A stretch of DNA of 64,000 nucleotides from Ferranicluibacter rubi (GCF_011603255.1 NZ_JAANCM010000004.1:186001-250000); one strand, 5' to 3'; counted from the stretch's first letter, positions 1 through 8,726 are shown. Numbers and translations are program-made. The notes: generated by a model from the letters alone, not told the origin.

Positions 1-637
1 CCAGCACCTGGTCCCGCCACGCTTCGAACTGGCCAAAGCCCCGGTCGAGCCGTCGCGATGTGCCGCGATCGAGCCAGACGGTCGCGGTCGAGACCTTCTC
101 CAGAAAGCGACGGTCGTGCGAGATGAGGATGAGGGCGCTGCGCGTCTTCTGCAGCTCGCCTTCCAGCCATTCTATGGTCGGAAGATCGAGATGGTTGGTT
201 GGCTCGTCGAGCATCAGGATGTCGGGCTCGGGCGCCAGTACCCGGGCAAGGGCCGCGCGCCGCGCCTCGCCGCCGGAGAGATCGTTCGGGTTCTCCTCGC
301 CGCTCAAGCCCAGATGCGACAGGAGATAGGTCACACGATAGGGATCGTCGCCCGGCCCGAGGCCCGCCTCGGCATAGGCCTGCACGGTGGTGTAGGCCCC
401 GAAATCCGGCGCCTGCTCCAGGTAGCGCACGGTCGATGACGGATGCCGAAACACCTCGCCCGACTGCGGCTCGATCAGCCCGGCGGCGATCTTCAGCAGC
501 GTCGATTTGCCGGAGCCGTTGCGGCCGACGAGGCAGATCCGGTCGCCCGGCTCCACCTGCAGCGCCGCACCGTTCAAAAGCGGCGTGCCACCGAAGGTCA
601 GCACGATATCGTCGAGTTTCAGAATGGGCGGCGCCAT
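1..637 (-). CDS. ABC-F family ATPase (Uup-like), 3' end outside window
   Basis: The first 212 residues of a cytosolic ABC-F protein are visible; the C-terminal half lies beyond the window edge. A Walker A motif (GRNGSGKS, about residues 38-45), an ABC signature (LSGGE, about 120) and a Walker B followed by DEPTNHLD (about 145-152) mark the first nucleotide-binding domain. The DEPTNHLD form is characteristic of ABC-F proteins, which have no membrane domain and act on ribosomes or, for Uup, affect transposon excision. The start ATG lies 2 nt after the stop of the thiamine pyrophosphokinase gene, so the two are probably cotranscribed. Which ABC-F subfamily it belongs to cannot be settled from half a protein. 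Confidence 0.9.
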   Translation of the reverse strand, partial: MAPPILKLDDIVLTFGGTPLLNGAALQVEPGDRICLVGRNGSGKSTLLKIAAGLIEPQSGEVFRHPSSTVRYLEQAPDFGAYTTVQAYAEAGLGPGDDPYRVTYLLSHLGLSGEENPNDLSGGEARRAALARVLAPEPDILMLDEPTNHLDLPTIEWLEGELQKTRSALILISHDRRFLEKVSTATVWLDRGTSRRLDRGFGQFEAWRDQVL

Positions 638-639
638 GG

Positions 640-1290
640 TCAGGCTCCTGTCATGTCGAGGGGGCGGGCGAGAAGCATCGCGCGGCCCGTGCCAAGCGTC
701 AGCTGCACGGGTCCTTCCGCCACATTGGAAAGGGTGCGCGACGACCCGAAGGGCACCGCGAAACGGGCGAGCGAATAGCGCGCACCCGCAATGGAGAGAT
801 CGCTCAGCGCATCGAAACCGAGCACGGAAAAGAGGCAGCCTTTCGGCAGGTCGATCTGCGTGACGCCGGGAAGCAGCGGCACCGCCTCTTCCTCGCCCGA
901 GGTCAGGAGCACGTCGAGCCCGGTCTCGGCAAGGTGCAGGCCGTGCAGCAGGTGCTGAAAGGCATGGTCGCTGCGCTCGCCGCCGAGCGCCCCAGCGAGA
1001 ATGAGCCGCGTTGCGCCGCGCATCCGCGCCGCAGCGACCGCAATCTCGCCATCGGTCTCGTTCTTGGCCGGCGGATAGGGCTCGCGCCGCACGTCCGGCC
1101 AAGCCGCGATCAGTGCATCCGGTGTCGAGTCGAAATCGCCGACCCAGAGCTCCGGCGTCAGCCCGATGGCGCTCGCATGCCGCATGCCGCCATCGGCCGC
1201 GATGACGCGCGTGCCGGCCAGCTGCGACGCCAGCCGGTCGGTCATCGTCAGCGGCCCGCCGAGCAGGATGGTGAATGCGGTTGCGGTCAT
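640..1290 (-). CDS. thiN: Thiamine pyrophosphokinase
   Basis: A 216-residue thiamine diphosphokinase, which transfers pyrophosphate from ATP to thiamine to make the cofactor TPP. Visible family motifs are AADGG (about 31-35), GDFDS (51-55) and KNETDGE (76-82), the acidic residues that bind Mg-ATP, plus a GGERSDH stretch further on. The ATG at 1290 is preferred because homologous sequence begins there; a longer reading from 1410 adds a Cys/Arg-rich tail unlike the family. It is divergent from the thiBPQ uptake operon, which fits a salvage route of import followed by pyrophosphorylation. The riboswitch in the shared spacer acts only on the opposite strand. Confidence 0.9.
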   Translation of the reverse strand: MTATAFTILLGGPLTMTDRLASQLAGTRVIAADGGMRHASAIGLTPELWVGDFDSTPDALIAAWPDVRREPYPPAKNETDGEIAVAAARMRGATRLILAGALGGERSDHAFQHLLHGLHLAETGLDVLLTSGEEEAVPLLPGVTQIDLPKGCLFSVLGFDALSDLSIAGARYSLARFAVPFGSSRTLSNVAEGPVQLTLGTGRAMLLARPLDMTGA

Positions 1291-1403
1291 CGCGCTGCCA
1301 TAGCGCGAAGCCGTCCCGGAGGCAAAGGTCAAAGGACGCAAAAGCCCTAAAGATGCGGGAGGGCACGGGCGTTGGCACGCCGCGCATCCTGCAACCTTGG
1401 ATC

Positions 1404-1432
1404 TTGCCAACAGGCGGGACCGCGTCTAGATC
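1404..1432 (+). promoter_or_regulatory. Candidate promoter of the thi riboswitch-thiBPQ operon
   Basis: TTGCCA at 1404-1409 and TAGATC at 1427-1432 are separated by exactly 17 nt and end about 12 nt before the first conserved base of the TPP riboswitch. Position and spacing fit a housekeeping sigma promoter; the -10 box is imperfect. Confidence 0.45.
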
Positions 1433-1444
1433 TTTGCGTGCTCT

Positions 1445-1553
1445 AACGGGGTGCCTTTCTAACGCGACGATCCTTCGTCGCGGGAAGATGGGCTGAGAGG
1501 CTGAAAAGCCAACCCGCGGAACCTGATCCGGCTAGCACCGGCGGAGGGATTAG
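1445..1553 (+). promoter_or_regulatory. TPP riboswitch (THI element)
   Basis: The conserved THI-box blocks appear in order: ACGGGGTGC (from 1446), a variable P3 extension hairpin (1463-1482, 8-bp stem with TCCT loop), GGGCTGAGAGG (1490-1500), ACCCGCGGAACCTGATCCGG (1512-1531) and CTAGCACCGGCGGAGGGA near 1533-1550. This is the TPP-binding aptamer. It lies about 55 nt upstream of the thiB start, in the thiB direction. The strong Shine-Dalgarno AAAGGAGG at 1594-1601 and the absence of a clear terminator suggest translational control: TPP binding would reduce expression of thiamine uptake. Confidence 0.95.
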
Positions 1554-1606
1554 ACGGCTCGCAAGCGCTACTCCCCTTGAAACACGTATTTTTAAAGGAG
1601 GCGCGC

Positions 1607-2629
1607 ATGCGCGGCACATGGCTTTTCACCACCACGACCACTCTGCTTTTCACCGCCGGCATGATGTTCACCGGGGTACAAGCCGCCGAGAAGAAGGTGC
1701 TGACCGTCTACACCTATGAGAGCTTCACCAGCGAATGGGGCCCCGGCCCGAAGGTCGCCGAAAGCTTCGAGAAGACCTGCGACTGCACGCTGACCTATGT
1801 CAGCGTCGCCGATGGCGTGGAGTTGCTTACGCGGCTGAAGCTCGAAGGCCCGGCCTCCAAGGCGGATGTCGTCGTCGGCCTCGACACAAACCTCGTCACT
1901 GAGGCCAAGGCCACCGGCTTCTTTGCCCCGCATGGCCTCGACACCTCGGCGCTGAAGGTTCCCGGCGGCTTTTCGGACGATAGCTTCGTACCCTATGATT
2001 ACGGCCATTTCGCCTTCGTCTACGACACGCAGACGCTGAAGACCCCGCCGAAAAGCCTCAAGGAACTGGTCGAGGGCGGGGGTAAGGAAAAGATCGTTAT
2101 CGAGGATCCCCGCACATCGACGCCGGGCCTCGGCCTGCTTCTGTGGGTAAAGTCGGTCTATGGCGACCAGTCCAGCGAAGCCTGGAGCAAGCTGAAGGAT
2201 CGCATCCTCACCGTCACGCCCGGCTGGTCGGAAGCCTATGGCCTCTTTACCAAGGGCGAAGCGCCCATGGTTCTGTCCTACACGACCTCGCCCGCCTATC
2301 ACATGGTCGCCGAAAGCAGCGATCGCTATCAGGCGGCAGAATTTGCCGAGGGGCACTATATCCAGATCGAGGTGGCCGGCATGACGAAGGCTGCACGCGA
2401 CCCCGATCTCGCCAAGGCCTTCCTCGCCTTCCTCAACGGCCCGGAAGCGCAGACGATCCTGCCCACGACCAACTGGATGATGCCGGTGGCGACCACCAGC
2501 GAACCGCTGCCGGAGGCTTTCGGAAAGCTGGTCCAGCCAAAGACGACCTTCCTGATGAACCCCGAGGAGGTCGCCAAGAACCGCAAGGCCTGGATCGACG
2601 AATGGCTGGCCGCCATGAGCCGGAACTGA
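1607..2629 (+). CDS. thiB: Thiamine ABC transporter, periplasmic binding protein
   Basis: A 340-residue periplasmic solute-binding protein for thiamine/TPP. It starts with a typical Sec signal peptide ending near VQA-AEKK (about residue 26), followed by the ThiB-type segment LTVYTYESF and a type II binding-protein fold. The ATG at 1607 is chosen over one 30 nt upstream because AAAGGAGG sits 5 nt before it and the signal peptide then begins immediately. It is the first gene after the TPP riboswitch and is followed by thiP (7-nt gap) and thiQ. TPP should repress it through the riboswitch. Confidence 0.95.
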   Translation: MRGTWLFTTTTTLLFTAGMMFTGVQAAEKKVLTVYTYESFTSEWGPGPKVAESFEKTCDCTLTYVSVADGVELLTRLKLEGPASKADVVVGLDTNLVTEAKATGFFAPHGLDTSALKVPGGFSDDSFVPYDYGHFAFVYDTQTLKTPPKSLKELVEGGGKEKIVIEDPRTSTPGLGLLLWVKSVYGDQSSEAWSKLKDRILTVTPGWSEAYGLFTKGEAPMVLSYTTSPAYHMVAESSDRYQAAEFAEGHYIQIEVAGMTKAARDPDLAKAFLAFLNGPEAQTILPTTNWMMPVATTSEPLPEAFGKLVQPKTTFLMNPEEVAKNRKAWIDEWLAAMSRN

Positions 2630-2636
2630 TCGTCCC

Positions 2637-4289
2637 ATGCCCGCCGGTCGCGATCGCCGCCTGACGCGGACACTCGGCGTAGCGGGCATCGTCGGCATCG
2701 CGCTGTTCGTCGGCGCCGCCATCCTCGCTCTCGCGCTGGCCGCGACCGGCGAGGCGGCGGGCACGAGGGATACCAGCGGTGTCTTCGACGCCCCTGTCTT
2801 TGACGCCTATGTCTGGCGCGTCGCCCGCTTCACTTTGATCCAGGCGGGCCTCTCCACGCTCCTGTCGGTCGCCTTTGCCATCCCCGTGGCCTTGGCGCTC
2901 GCCCGGCGCCGAAGCTTTATCGGCCGGATCTGGATCATCAGGCTGATGGCGCTGCCGCTCGGCCTGCCCGCGCTGGTCGCAGCCCTCGGCATCGTCGGCA
3001 TCTGGGGGCGGCAGGGCGTCGTCAACGATCTGTTCGCCCTGCTCGATCTTGACCGTCCTGTCGCGATCTACGGTCTCGCCGGCATTCTCGTCGCGCATGT
3101 CTTCTTCAACATGCCGCTCGCCGTCAGACTGCTGCTGTCGGGGCTCGACCGCATTCCCGGCGAATACTGGCTTGTCTCCGCCAATCTCGGAATATCCAGT
3201 TTTTCGCTCTTCCGCTTCATCGAGTGGCCGGTCATCCGCGGCCTGCTGTCGGGCATTGCCGGCCTTATCTTCATGCTGTGCGCCACCAGTTTCACGCTGG
3301 TGCTGACGCTCGGCGGCGGCCCGGCGGCGAGCACGCTGGAAGTCGCGATCTATCAGGCCCTGCGGTTCGACTTCGATCCCCCACGTGCCATCGCGCTCTC
3401 GGCGCTGCAGATCATGGTGACGGCCGTGCTCCTTCTGGCCCTTCGCTGGCTGACCCCGCCCGCAACCGAGGGCTTCACGACCGGCCGGCCGGTGCGCCGC
3501 TTCGATGGCCGGTCTCGCACCGCCATCCTCGCCGATATCCTTGTCATCGCGCTCGCCGCCCTCTTCGTCGCAACGCCGCTCGCCTCCGTCCTCGTCTCGG
3601 GCCTTGCCTCCGACCTCGCCAAATTGGCATTGGACGCCCAGGTCCACCGGGCGCTCGCGACCAGCCTCGGCATCGCCGCGGCGTCGGCGGCTCTTTCGGT
3701 TGCGCTGGCCACCGCCATGCTGACCACGCGCCAGATCCTGCTGTCGCCACGCCGGCCGGGCCGTTTCGCGCATGTCTTTTCCGGCAGCGTCGCCGCCGGT
3801 ACGTCGCTGGTCCTCCTCGTCCCGCCGGTCGTCATCGGGGCGGGATGGTTTCTGCTGCTTCGCCCGCTCGGCGATGTCGCCCGCTTCGCGCCGGTCGTCA
3901 TCACCCTTATCAACACGCTGATGGCACTGCCCTTCGTCACCCGCGTGCTGGCACCGGCCATCGCAACACACGCCGCCCGCACCGGACGCCTGACGACGAG
4001 CCTCGGCATTTCCGGCTGGTCCCGCATCGTGCTCGTCGACGGGCCGGGCCTGCGCCGCCCCTTGTTGATGGCCCTGTCCTTCGCCGCCGCCCTGTCGCTG
4101 GGCGATCTCGGCGCGGTCGCATTGTTCGGATCGCAGGACATGGTCACCCTGCCCTACCTGCTCTACAGCCGCGTGGGCAGCTACCGTACCACGGATGCCG
4201 CCGGCCTCGCTCTGCTTCTCGGCATCGTCTGCGTCGCCCTCACCATCCTCGGAACCGCACGCGAAAGCCTGAGGGAGCGCACATCATGA
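2637..4289 (+). CDS. thiP: Thiamine ABC transporter, permease
   Basis: A 550-residue inner-membrane permease with two fused transmembrane halves, as is typical for ThiP (a single polypeptide rather than a heterodimer). Each half has about six hydrophobic segments and a cytoplasmic coupling loop: the first around the FRFIEWPVIRGLLSG region, the second around SRIVLVDGPGLRRPL. It forms the channel through which ThiB-delivered thiamine enters, driven by ThiQ. The gene lies 7 nt after thiB and its stop overlaps the thiQ start as ATGA, indicating translational coupling. Confidence 0.93.
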   Translation: MPAGRDRRLTRTLGVAGIVGIALFVGAAILALALAATGEAAGTRDTSGVFDAPVFDAYVWRVARFTLIQAGLSTLLSVAFAIPVALALARRRSFIGRIWIIRLMALPLGLPALVAALGIVGIWGRQGVVNDLFALLDLDRPVAIYGLAGILVAHVFFNMPLAVRLLLSGLDRIPGEYWLVSANLGISSFSLFRFIEWPVIRGLLSGIAGLIFMLCATSFTLVLTLGGGPAASTLEVAIYQALRFDFDPPRAIALSALQIMVTAVLLLALRWLTPPATEGFTTGRPVRRFDGRSRTAILADILVIALAALFVATPLASVLVSGLASDLAKLALDAQVHRALATSLGIAAASAALSVALATAMLTTRQILLSPRRPGRFAHVFSGSVAAGTSLVLLVPPVVIGAGWFLLLRPLGDVARFAPVVITLINTLMALPFVTRVLAPAIATHAARTGRLTTSLGISGWSRIVLVDGPGLRRPLLMALSFAAALSLGDLGAVALFGSQDMVTLPYLLYSRVGSYRTTDAAGLALLLGIVCVALTILGTARESLRERTS

Positions 4290-5035
4290 CTACGACAGAC
4301 CCGACGATCGCCGTCCGTCTTGAAAACGTCGCGGTCCGCTTCCCCGGTCATCCCGCCCCGCGAACGCTCCTCTTCGATGCCGCGATCGAAAGCGGCAGGA
4401 TCACCGCGATCACCGGCGCTTCCGGCTCCGGCAAATCCACCCTGCTCAACCTCGTCGCCGGTTTCGAGACACCGGACGCAGGCCGCGTCAGCATTCTGGG
4501 CGAGGACGCGACCCCGATCCCGCCGGCGCTCCGTCCGGTCTCGGTCATCTTCCAAGAGCACAATCTCTTCGCCCATCTCAACGTCGCAACCAATGTCGGC
4601 CTCGGCATCAGCCCCGCCCTGAAGCTTGACGGGGAGGATCGGGAGCGGATCGAGCGGGCGCTGCGGGATGTCGGGCTTGCGGGCTTTGCTCGGCGCCTGC
4701 CGCCGACGCTGTCGGGCGGCGAACGGCAGCGGGTGGCGCTTGCCCGCGCTCTCGTGCGGCATCGCCCGATCCTTCTGCTCGACGAGCCCTTTGCCGCGCT
4801 GGACCCCGGACTGCGACAGGAAATGGGGGATCTGCTGGCGGCATTGCAGGAGAAGGAAGCCAGCACGATCCTTCTCGTCACGCACCACGCCGATGACGTG
4901 CGCCGCCTCGCCGATCGCGTGCTGTTCCTCGACGACGGCAAGGTCGCCCTCCACGAAGAGGCCGACGCGTTCCTTCGCCGGACCGAACCGGCAGCGGTCG
5001 CCCGCTTCCTCGGAGCACGCTCACCCGCCCCGTGA
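4286..5035 (+). CDS. thiQ: Thiamine ABC transporter, ATP-binding protein
   Basis: A 249-residue ABC ATPase that powers thiamine import with ThiP. Walker A is GASGSGKS (44-51), the Q-loop is in VIFQEHNLF, the signature is LSGGERQRVAL (about 138), and Walker B is LLLDEPFAALDP followed by the switch histidine in VTHHADD. The ATG overlaps the thiP stop codon by 4 nt, so translation is coupled. It is the last gene of the riboswitch-controlled operon. About 260 bp without a recognisable gene follow before the M48 protease. Confidence 0.93.
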   Translation: MTTTDPTIAVRLENVAVRFPGHPAPRTLLFDAAIESGRITAITGASGSGKSTLLNLVAGFETPDAGRVSILGEDATPIPPALRPVSVIFQEHNLFAHLNVATNVGLGISPALKLDGEDRERIERALRDVGLAGFARRLPPTLSGGERQRVALARALVRHRPILLLDEPFAALDPGLRQEMGDLLAALQEKEASTILLVTHHADDVRRLADRVLFLDDGKVALHEEADAFLRRTEPAAVARFLGARSPAP

Positions 5036-5298
5036 ACCGCCTTGATACCGCATGCCACAATTTGACCGTCCGCCTGTGGCACCCGCGGTGGGGCGGACCG
5101 GTACGGAAGAGAGCGGCAGCTTTTTTCCGCAAACTGCCAGGCTTTGCGGAATTATGCAGTAGGCATGAGCGGCACGAATAGGCTAGATCGGGCTCTGGGA
5201 AACGGGGCGATTGCACGTATCTCAGGATGTGGGGTGGCTCTGCCGGAACTGCCGTAAGAGCGTTCGGCACGCCGCCGGACGCGAACATGGGCTGAGGC

Positions 5299-6819
5299 AT
5301 GACGGTGAACGAGCGGAACGAGCGGAACGGCGGGCATCTGTCGGCCCGTGGCATTGCAAGCACCCTGCGCGCGTCCGTCGCCGGCCTCGCTCTGCTGGCG
5401 CTCGCCGGTTGTCAGAGCGCCATCGAGCAGAGCTACGAGCCGAGCGTCTCCCCCTCCGCCACGCCGCAGATCGTCGACGAAGTCCAGAAGAACGATCCCC
5501 GCGCGCAGATGGGCGCCCGCGAACATCCGCGAATCGTCGCGAGCTACGGCGGCGAATACAAGGACGAGAAGACGGAACGGCTGGTCGCCCGCATCACCGG
5601 CGCGCTGACGGCCGTATCCGAGAACCCCAACCAGTCCTATCGCATCACGCTGCTGAACTCGCCCGCGATCAACGCCTTCGCTTTGCCCGGCGGCTATCTC
5701 TACGTCACGCGCGGCCTGCTGGCGCTCGCCGACGATGCCTCCGAGGTCGCCGCCGTGCTCTCGCACGAAATGGCGCATGTCACCGCCAATCACGGCATCC
5801 AGCGCCAGCAGCGCGAGGAAGCTGAAGTCATTGCCAGCCGCGTCGTCTCGGAGGTTCTCTCGAGCGACCTCGCCGGCAAGCAGGCGCTCGCCCGCGGCAA
5901 GCTGCGGCTCGCCGCCTTCTCGCGAAATCAGGAACTTCAGGCCGACGTGATCGGCGTGCGCATGCTGGGCGAAGCGGGCTACGACCCCTATGCCGCGGCA
6001 CGCTTTCTCGATGCCATGGCCGCCTATAGCCGGTTCTCCTCCGTCGATCCGGACACCGACCAGAGCATGGACTTCCTGTCGAGCCACCCGAACGCGCCGC
6101 AGCGCGTTGAACTCGCCCGTCGCCATGCGCGCGCCTTCGGCCCCGAGGGCACGACGGGCGACCGTGGCCGCGACTATTTTCTCGATGGCATCGACGGCCT
6201 GCTCTATGGCGACAGCCCGCAGGAGGGCTATGTCCGCGGACAAACGTTCCTGCATGGCAAGCTCGGCATTCGCTTCGACGTGCCGGCAGGCTTCCAGATC
6301 GACAACAAGGCGGAAGCGGTGCTCGCCACCGGCCCCGGCGAGATCGCTATCCGCTTCGATGGCGTGGCCGACACCCAGCGTCGCAGCCTGACCGACTATA
6401 TCGCGAGCGGCTGGGTGACCGGCCTGCAGCCCGAAACGATCCACGCCATCACCATCAACGGTCTGGAAGCCGCGACCGCGCGCGCCTCCGCCGAGCGCTG
6501 GGATTTCGACGTGACGGTGCTGCGCATCGATACCCAGATCTACCGGTTCCTCACAGCCGTGCCCAAGGGCATGCCGTCGCTGGAGCCGACGGCCGACGTT
6601 CTGCGCAAATCCTTCCGTCGCATGAGCCCGCAGGAGGCCGCAGCCCTGAAGCCGCTCCGCATCCGCGTGATCACAGTCGGTCCCGGAGATACGCTCGCGA
6701 CCTTGTCCGCCCGCATGATGGGCACCGACCGCAAGCTCGATCTCTTTCGCCTGATCAACGCCCTGCAGATCACCTCGACCATCAAGCCCGGCGACCGCAT
6801 CAAGATCATCTCGGAGTAG
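5299..6819 (+). CDS. M48 family metalloprotease, lipoprotein, with C-terminal LysM-like segment
   Basis: A 506-residue predicted envelope zinc protease. The N-terminus has a hydrophobic stretch ending in a lipobox (LAGC, Cys38), so the mature protein should be lipid-anchored facing the periplasm. The zinc site HEMAH is at residues 156-160 and the third ligand is probably Glu212 in NQELQAD, as in BepA/Oma1-type M48 peptidases. The last 50 residues (VGPGDTLATLSARM onward) look like a LysM peptidoglycan-binding module. BepA-like members maintain outer-membrane proteins; that role is inferred here. It stands alone, with a terminator shared with convergent rpoH2. Confidence 0.88.
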   Translation: MTVNERNERNGGHLSARGIASTLRASVAGLALLALAGCQSAIEQSYEPSVSPSATPQIVDEVQKNDPRAQMGAREHPRIVASYGGEYKDEKTERLVARITGALTAVSENPNQSYRITLLNSPAINAFALPGGYLYVTRGLLALADDASEVAAVLSHEMAHVTANHGIQRQQREEAEVIASRVVSEVLSSDLAGKQALARGKLRLAAFSRNQELQADVIGVRMLGEAGYDPYAAARFLDAMAAYSRFSSVDPDTDQSMDFLSSHPNAPQRVELARRHARAFGPEGTTGDRGRDYFLDGIDGLLYGDSPQEGYVRGQTFLHGKLGIRFDVPAGFQIDNKAEAVLATGPGEIAIRFDGVADTQRRSLTDYIASGWVTGLQPETIHAITINGLEAATARASAERWDFDVTVLRIDTQIYRFLTAVPKGMPSLEPTADVLRKSFRRMSPQEAAALKPLRIRVITVGPGDTLATLSARMMGTDRKLDLFRLINALQITSTIKPGDRIKIISE

Positions 6820-6841
6820 ACCAATCTCCAAGGCAGACACG

Positions 6842-6870
6842 AAAAAGCCCGCCGGTGTGGCGGGCTTTTT
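6842..6870. terminator. Bidirectional intrinsic terminator (M48 protease / rpoH2)
   Basis: A perfect 7-bp GC stem (GCCCGCC 6847-6853 with GGCGGGC 6859-6865) and a 5-nt loop is flanked by five A residues on the left and five T residues on the right. It can therefore terminate transcription in both directions between these convergent genes. Confidence 0.85.
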
Positions 6871-6895
6871 CGTGTGCGTCTGTCGTTGACCGACC

Positions 6896-7762
6896 TCAGT
6901 GCGCCGTCAGCGCCAGCTCGGGAGCCTGTGCAACGAGAGCCACCTTCAGCTTTTCCAGAGCACGCGTCTCGATCTGGCGGACGCGTTCCTTGGAAATTCC
7001 GAGATCGGCGCCGAGTTCTTCGAGCGTCGCGCTGTCTTCCGAGAGGCGGCGGGCGCGGATGATCTTCATTTCGCGATCATTCAGCTGCTCCAGCGCGTGG
7101 CCGAGCCAGTTCTTGCGACGTTCCTGATCGATCATGTCGGTGACCTGCTCGTCCGGAAGGGGGGCAGCACAGGCCAGAAGGTCAAGGCGTTCGCCGCTGT
7201 CGGCATCACCCGAAGAGATGGGAGCCTGCAACGAGGAGTCGCTGCCGGAGAGGCGGGCATCCATCGTCTGCACGTCCGCAAGGCTGACACCGAGGGCCGA
7301 GGCGATTTCTTCATGCACCGCACGAGCCGTCAGCTGGCTGTTGCCCTGGGCAAGCTTGGCACGCAGGCGCCGCAGATTGAAGAAGAGCGCCTTCTGGGCC
7401 GAAGAGGTCCCGCCGCGGACGATCGACCAGTTGCGCAGGACGTAATCCTGCATGGAGGCGCGGATCCACCATGTCGCGTAGGTCGAGAAGCGAACATCGC
7501 GGCTGGGCTCGAAACGGGCGGCCGCTTCCAGAAGACCGATATGGCCCTCCTGGACCAGATCGCTCATCGGCAGGCCGAAGTGCCGGAACTTCGCGGCCAT
7601 GGAGATGACGAGACGCATATGCGCCATGGCGATCTTGTTGCGCGCGTCCTGATCCTGATTGTCCTTCCAGGCCTGCGCCAGAAGCTGCTCCTCGCCCCGC
7701 TCCAGATACGGAGCCGCCATGGCAATCTTGATCATGCGCCTGTCTGCAGAAAGATTTTTCAT
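6896..7762 (-). CDS. rpoH2: RNA polymerase sigma-32 family factor RpoH2
   Basis: A 288-residue alternative sigma factor. Region 2 (LVISMAAKFRHFG, DLVQEGHIGLLEAA, RFSTYATWWIRASMQ, about 51-105) is followed by an RpoH-box-like segment QKALFFNLRRL (about 123-133). A region 4 helix-turn-helix ends in LGISKERVRQIE. Rhizobia carry two or more RpoH proteins: RpoH1 serves classical heat shock and RpoH2 a set of general stress genes. The RpoH2 assignment rests on overall sequence and on the EcfG-type promoter 190 bp upstream, which matches the known control of rpoH2 by RpoE2/EcfG in Ensifer meliloti. The start is the ATG at 7762. Confidence 0.85.
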   Translation of the reverse strand: MKNLSADRRMIKIAMAAPYLERGEEQLLAQAWKDNQDQDARNKIAMAHMRLVISMAAKFRHFGLPMSDLVQEGHIGLLEAAARFEPSRDVRFSTYATWWIRASMQDYVLRNWSIVRGGTSSAQKALFFNLRRLRAKLAQGNSQLTARAVHEEIASALGVSLADVQTMDARLSGSDSSLQAPISSGDADSGERLDLLACAAPLPDEQVTDMIDQERRKNWLGHALEQLNDREMKIIRARRLSEDSATLEELGADLGISKERVRQIETRALEKLKVALVAQAPELALTAH

Positions 7763-7951
7763 CGGCTACTCCATGACGGGCACGCGACCGTGCCTCCGGG
7801 CTTGAGCTTCGGGAGACGGTATTGCGAGGGTGAAAGACTTGACCTGCAATCGAGACGCCCTAATTCTGTTGTATGAGACGACGCCAAGCGGATGGACATC
7901 GGTTCGATCTGGGCCCAACCGGGCGCTTGGCCAGTCGATCGGACGTTTCAT

Positions 7952-7976
7952 AACGCCTGCTTTTCACAAAAGTTCC
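7952..7976 (-). promoter_or_regulatory. EcfG (general stress sigma) promoter of rpoH2
   Basis: Read on the minus strand, GGAAC (7976-7972), 16 nt, then CGTT (7955-7952) matches the alphaproteobacterial EcfG/RpoE2 consensus GGAAC-N16/17-CGTT exactly. It points to rpoH2 and would give a 5' leader of about 180 nt. The rest of 7763-8219 shows no gene; a CtrA-like site at 8137 is listed separately. Confidence 0.8.
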
Positions 7977-8136
7977 GCCCGCCAACGCTGATGTGCCGCG
8001 TCGAAGCTAATTTGTGAGCGCGCACCGGAAATCGGGGCAACGGACACCCCTCGTGAACTGCTCCTCTCGCCTTTGACAGGTCATCATCCTAAGCAATGCT
8101 TCTGTGTGCGGCGCGAATTCGCGCTTGCCGATCTCG

Positions 8137-8151
8137 TTAAAATACCGTTAA
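8137..8151. promoter_or_regulatory. CtrA-like binding site
   Basis: TTAA, 7 nt, TTAA (8137-8151) is a perfect match to the core of the alphaproteobacterial CtrA full site (TTAA-N7-TTAA). It lies 69 bp upstream of the GNAT gene start in an AT-rich patch. Occupancy is inference only; a single short motif can arise by chance. Confidence 0.4.
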
Positions 8152-8219
8152 TTTCGTCTCTGCCGGGCATGATGCCACGGTGTGACGAAGATGGGACGGA
8201 CAGGGTCGACACGCGCAAT

Positions 8220-8726
8220 ATGAAGACATTGTCCATCGAAGTGCGCCCCGGCCTGCCGAGAGACGCCGCCGAAATCTCGCAGGTTCACCGTCTTTCCTGG
8301 CTGCACACCTATTCCGGCCTGATCCCCCATCGCCCGCTGAACGAGATGGTCGATCGCCGCAATGCGAACTGGTGGCGCAAGGCAACCGGCGGACCCTCCA
8401 CGCTTCTCATCATCGAAGTCGCCGGCGTCATTGCCGGCTATGCAACGCTCGGTCTGTCCCGTTCCCGCGCTTTGCCGCAGGAAGGCGAGGTCTACGAGAT
8501 CTATTTCCGCCCGGAATATCAGGGCATCGGCCTTGGCCGCATCCTCTTCGGCGAGGCGAGCAGCCTCTTGAAATCGCTCGGCTGCCGCGGCCTCGTCGTC
8601 TGGTGCCTGGAGGACAGCGCGCAGGCCGATCGCTTCTTCCGCAATGCCGGCGGCCGCGACGCCTGCGAAGGCATGGAGGATTTCGGCGGAAAGAGCTTGA
8701 AGAAGATCGGCTACGTCTGGAGCTGA
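8220..8726 (+). CDS. GNAT family N-acetyltransferase
   Basis: A 168-residue cytosolic acyl-CoA-dependent N-acetyltransferase of unknown substrate. The GNAT fold shows as an N-terminal RPGLPRDAAEI start, a central strand followed by motif A (YFRPEYQGIGLGRILF, the pyrophosphate-binding loop) and a C-terminal RFFRNAGG segment. The start at 8220 (MKTLSIEVRPG) is preferred because it begins at the domain; a reading frame open from 8073 would add 49 residues unlike GNAT proteins. It is monocistronic between rpoH2 (divergent) and ppa. A CtrA-like box lies just upstream. Confidence 0.8.
   Translation: MKTLSIEVRPGLPRDAAEISQVHRLSWLHTYSGLIPHRPLNEMVDRRNANWWRKATGGPSTLLIIEVAGVIAGYATLGLSRSRALPQEGEVYEIYFRPEYQGIGLGRILFGEASSLLKSLGCRGLVVWCLEDSAQADRFFRNAGGRDACEGMEDFGGKSLKKIGYVWS

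Noticed and set aside
2433-3971. 512-residue open frame antisense to thiP
   Set aside because: It is a high-GC antisense shadow; composition is Arg/Asp/Glu/Gln repeats with no domain, and the opposite strand is a clear permease.
5127-5149. CCGCAAA/TTTGCGG hairpin after thiQ as a terminator
   Set aside because: The T-run precedes the stem rather than following it, so it cannot terminate the thi operon in the usual way.
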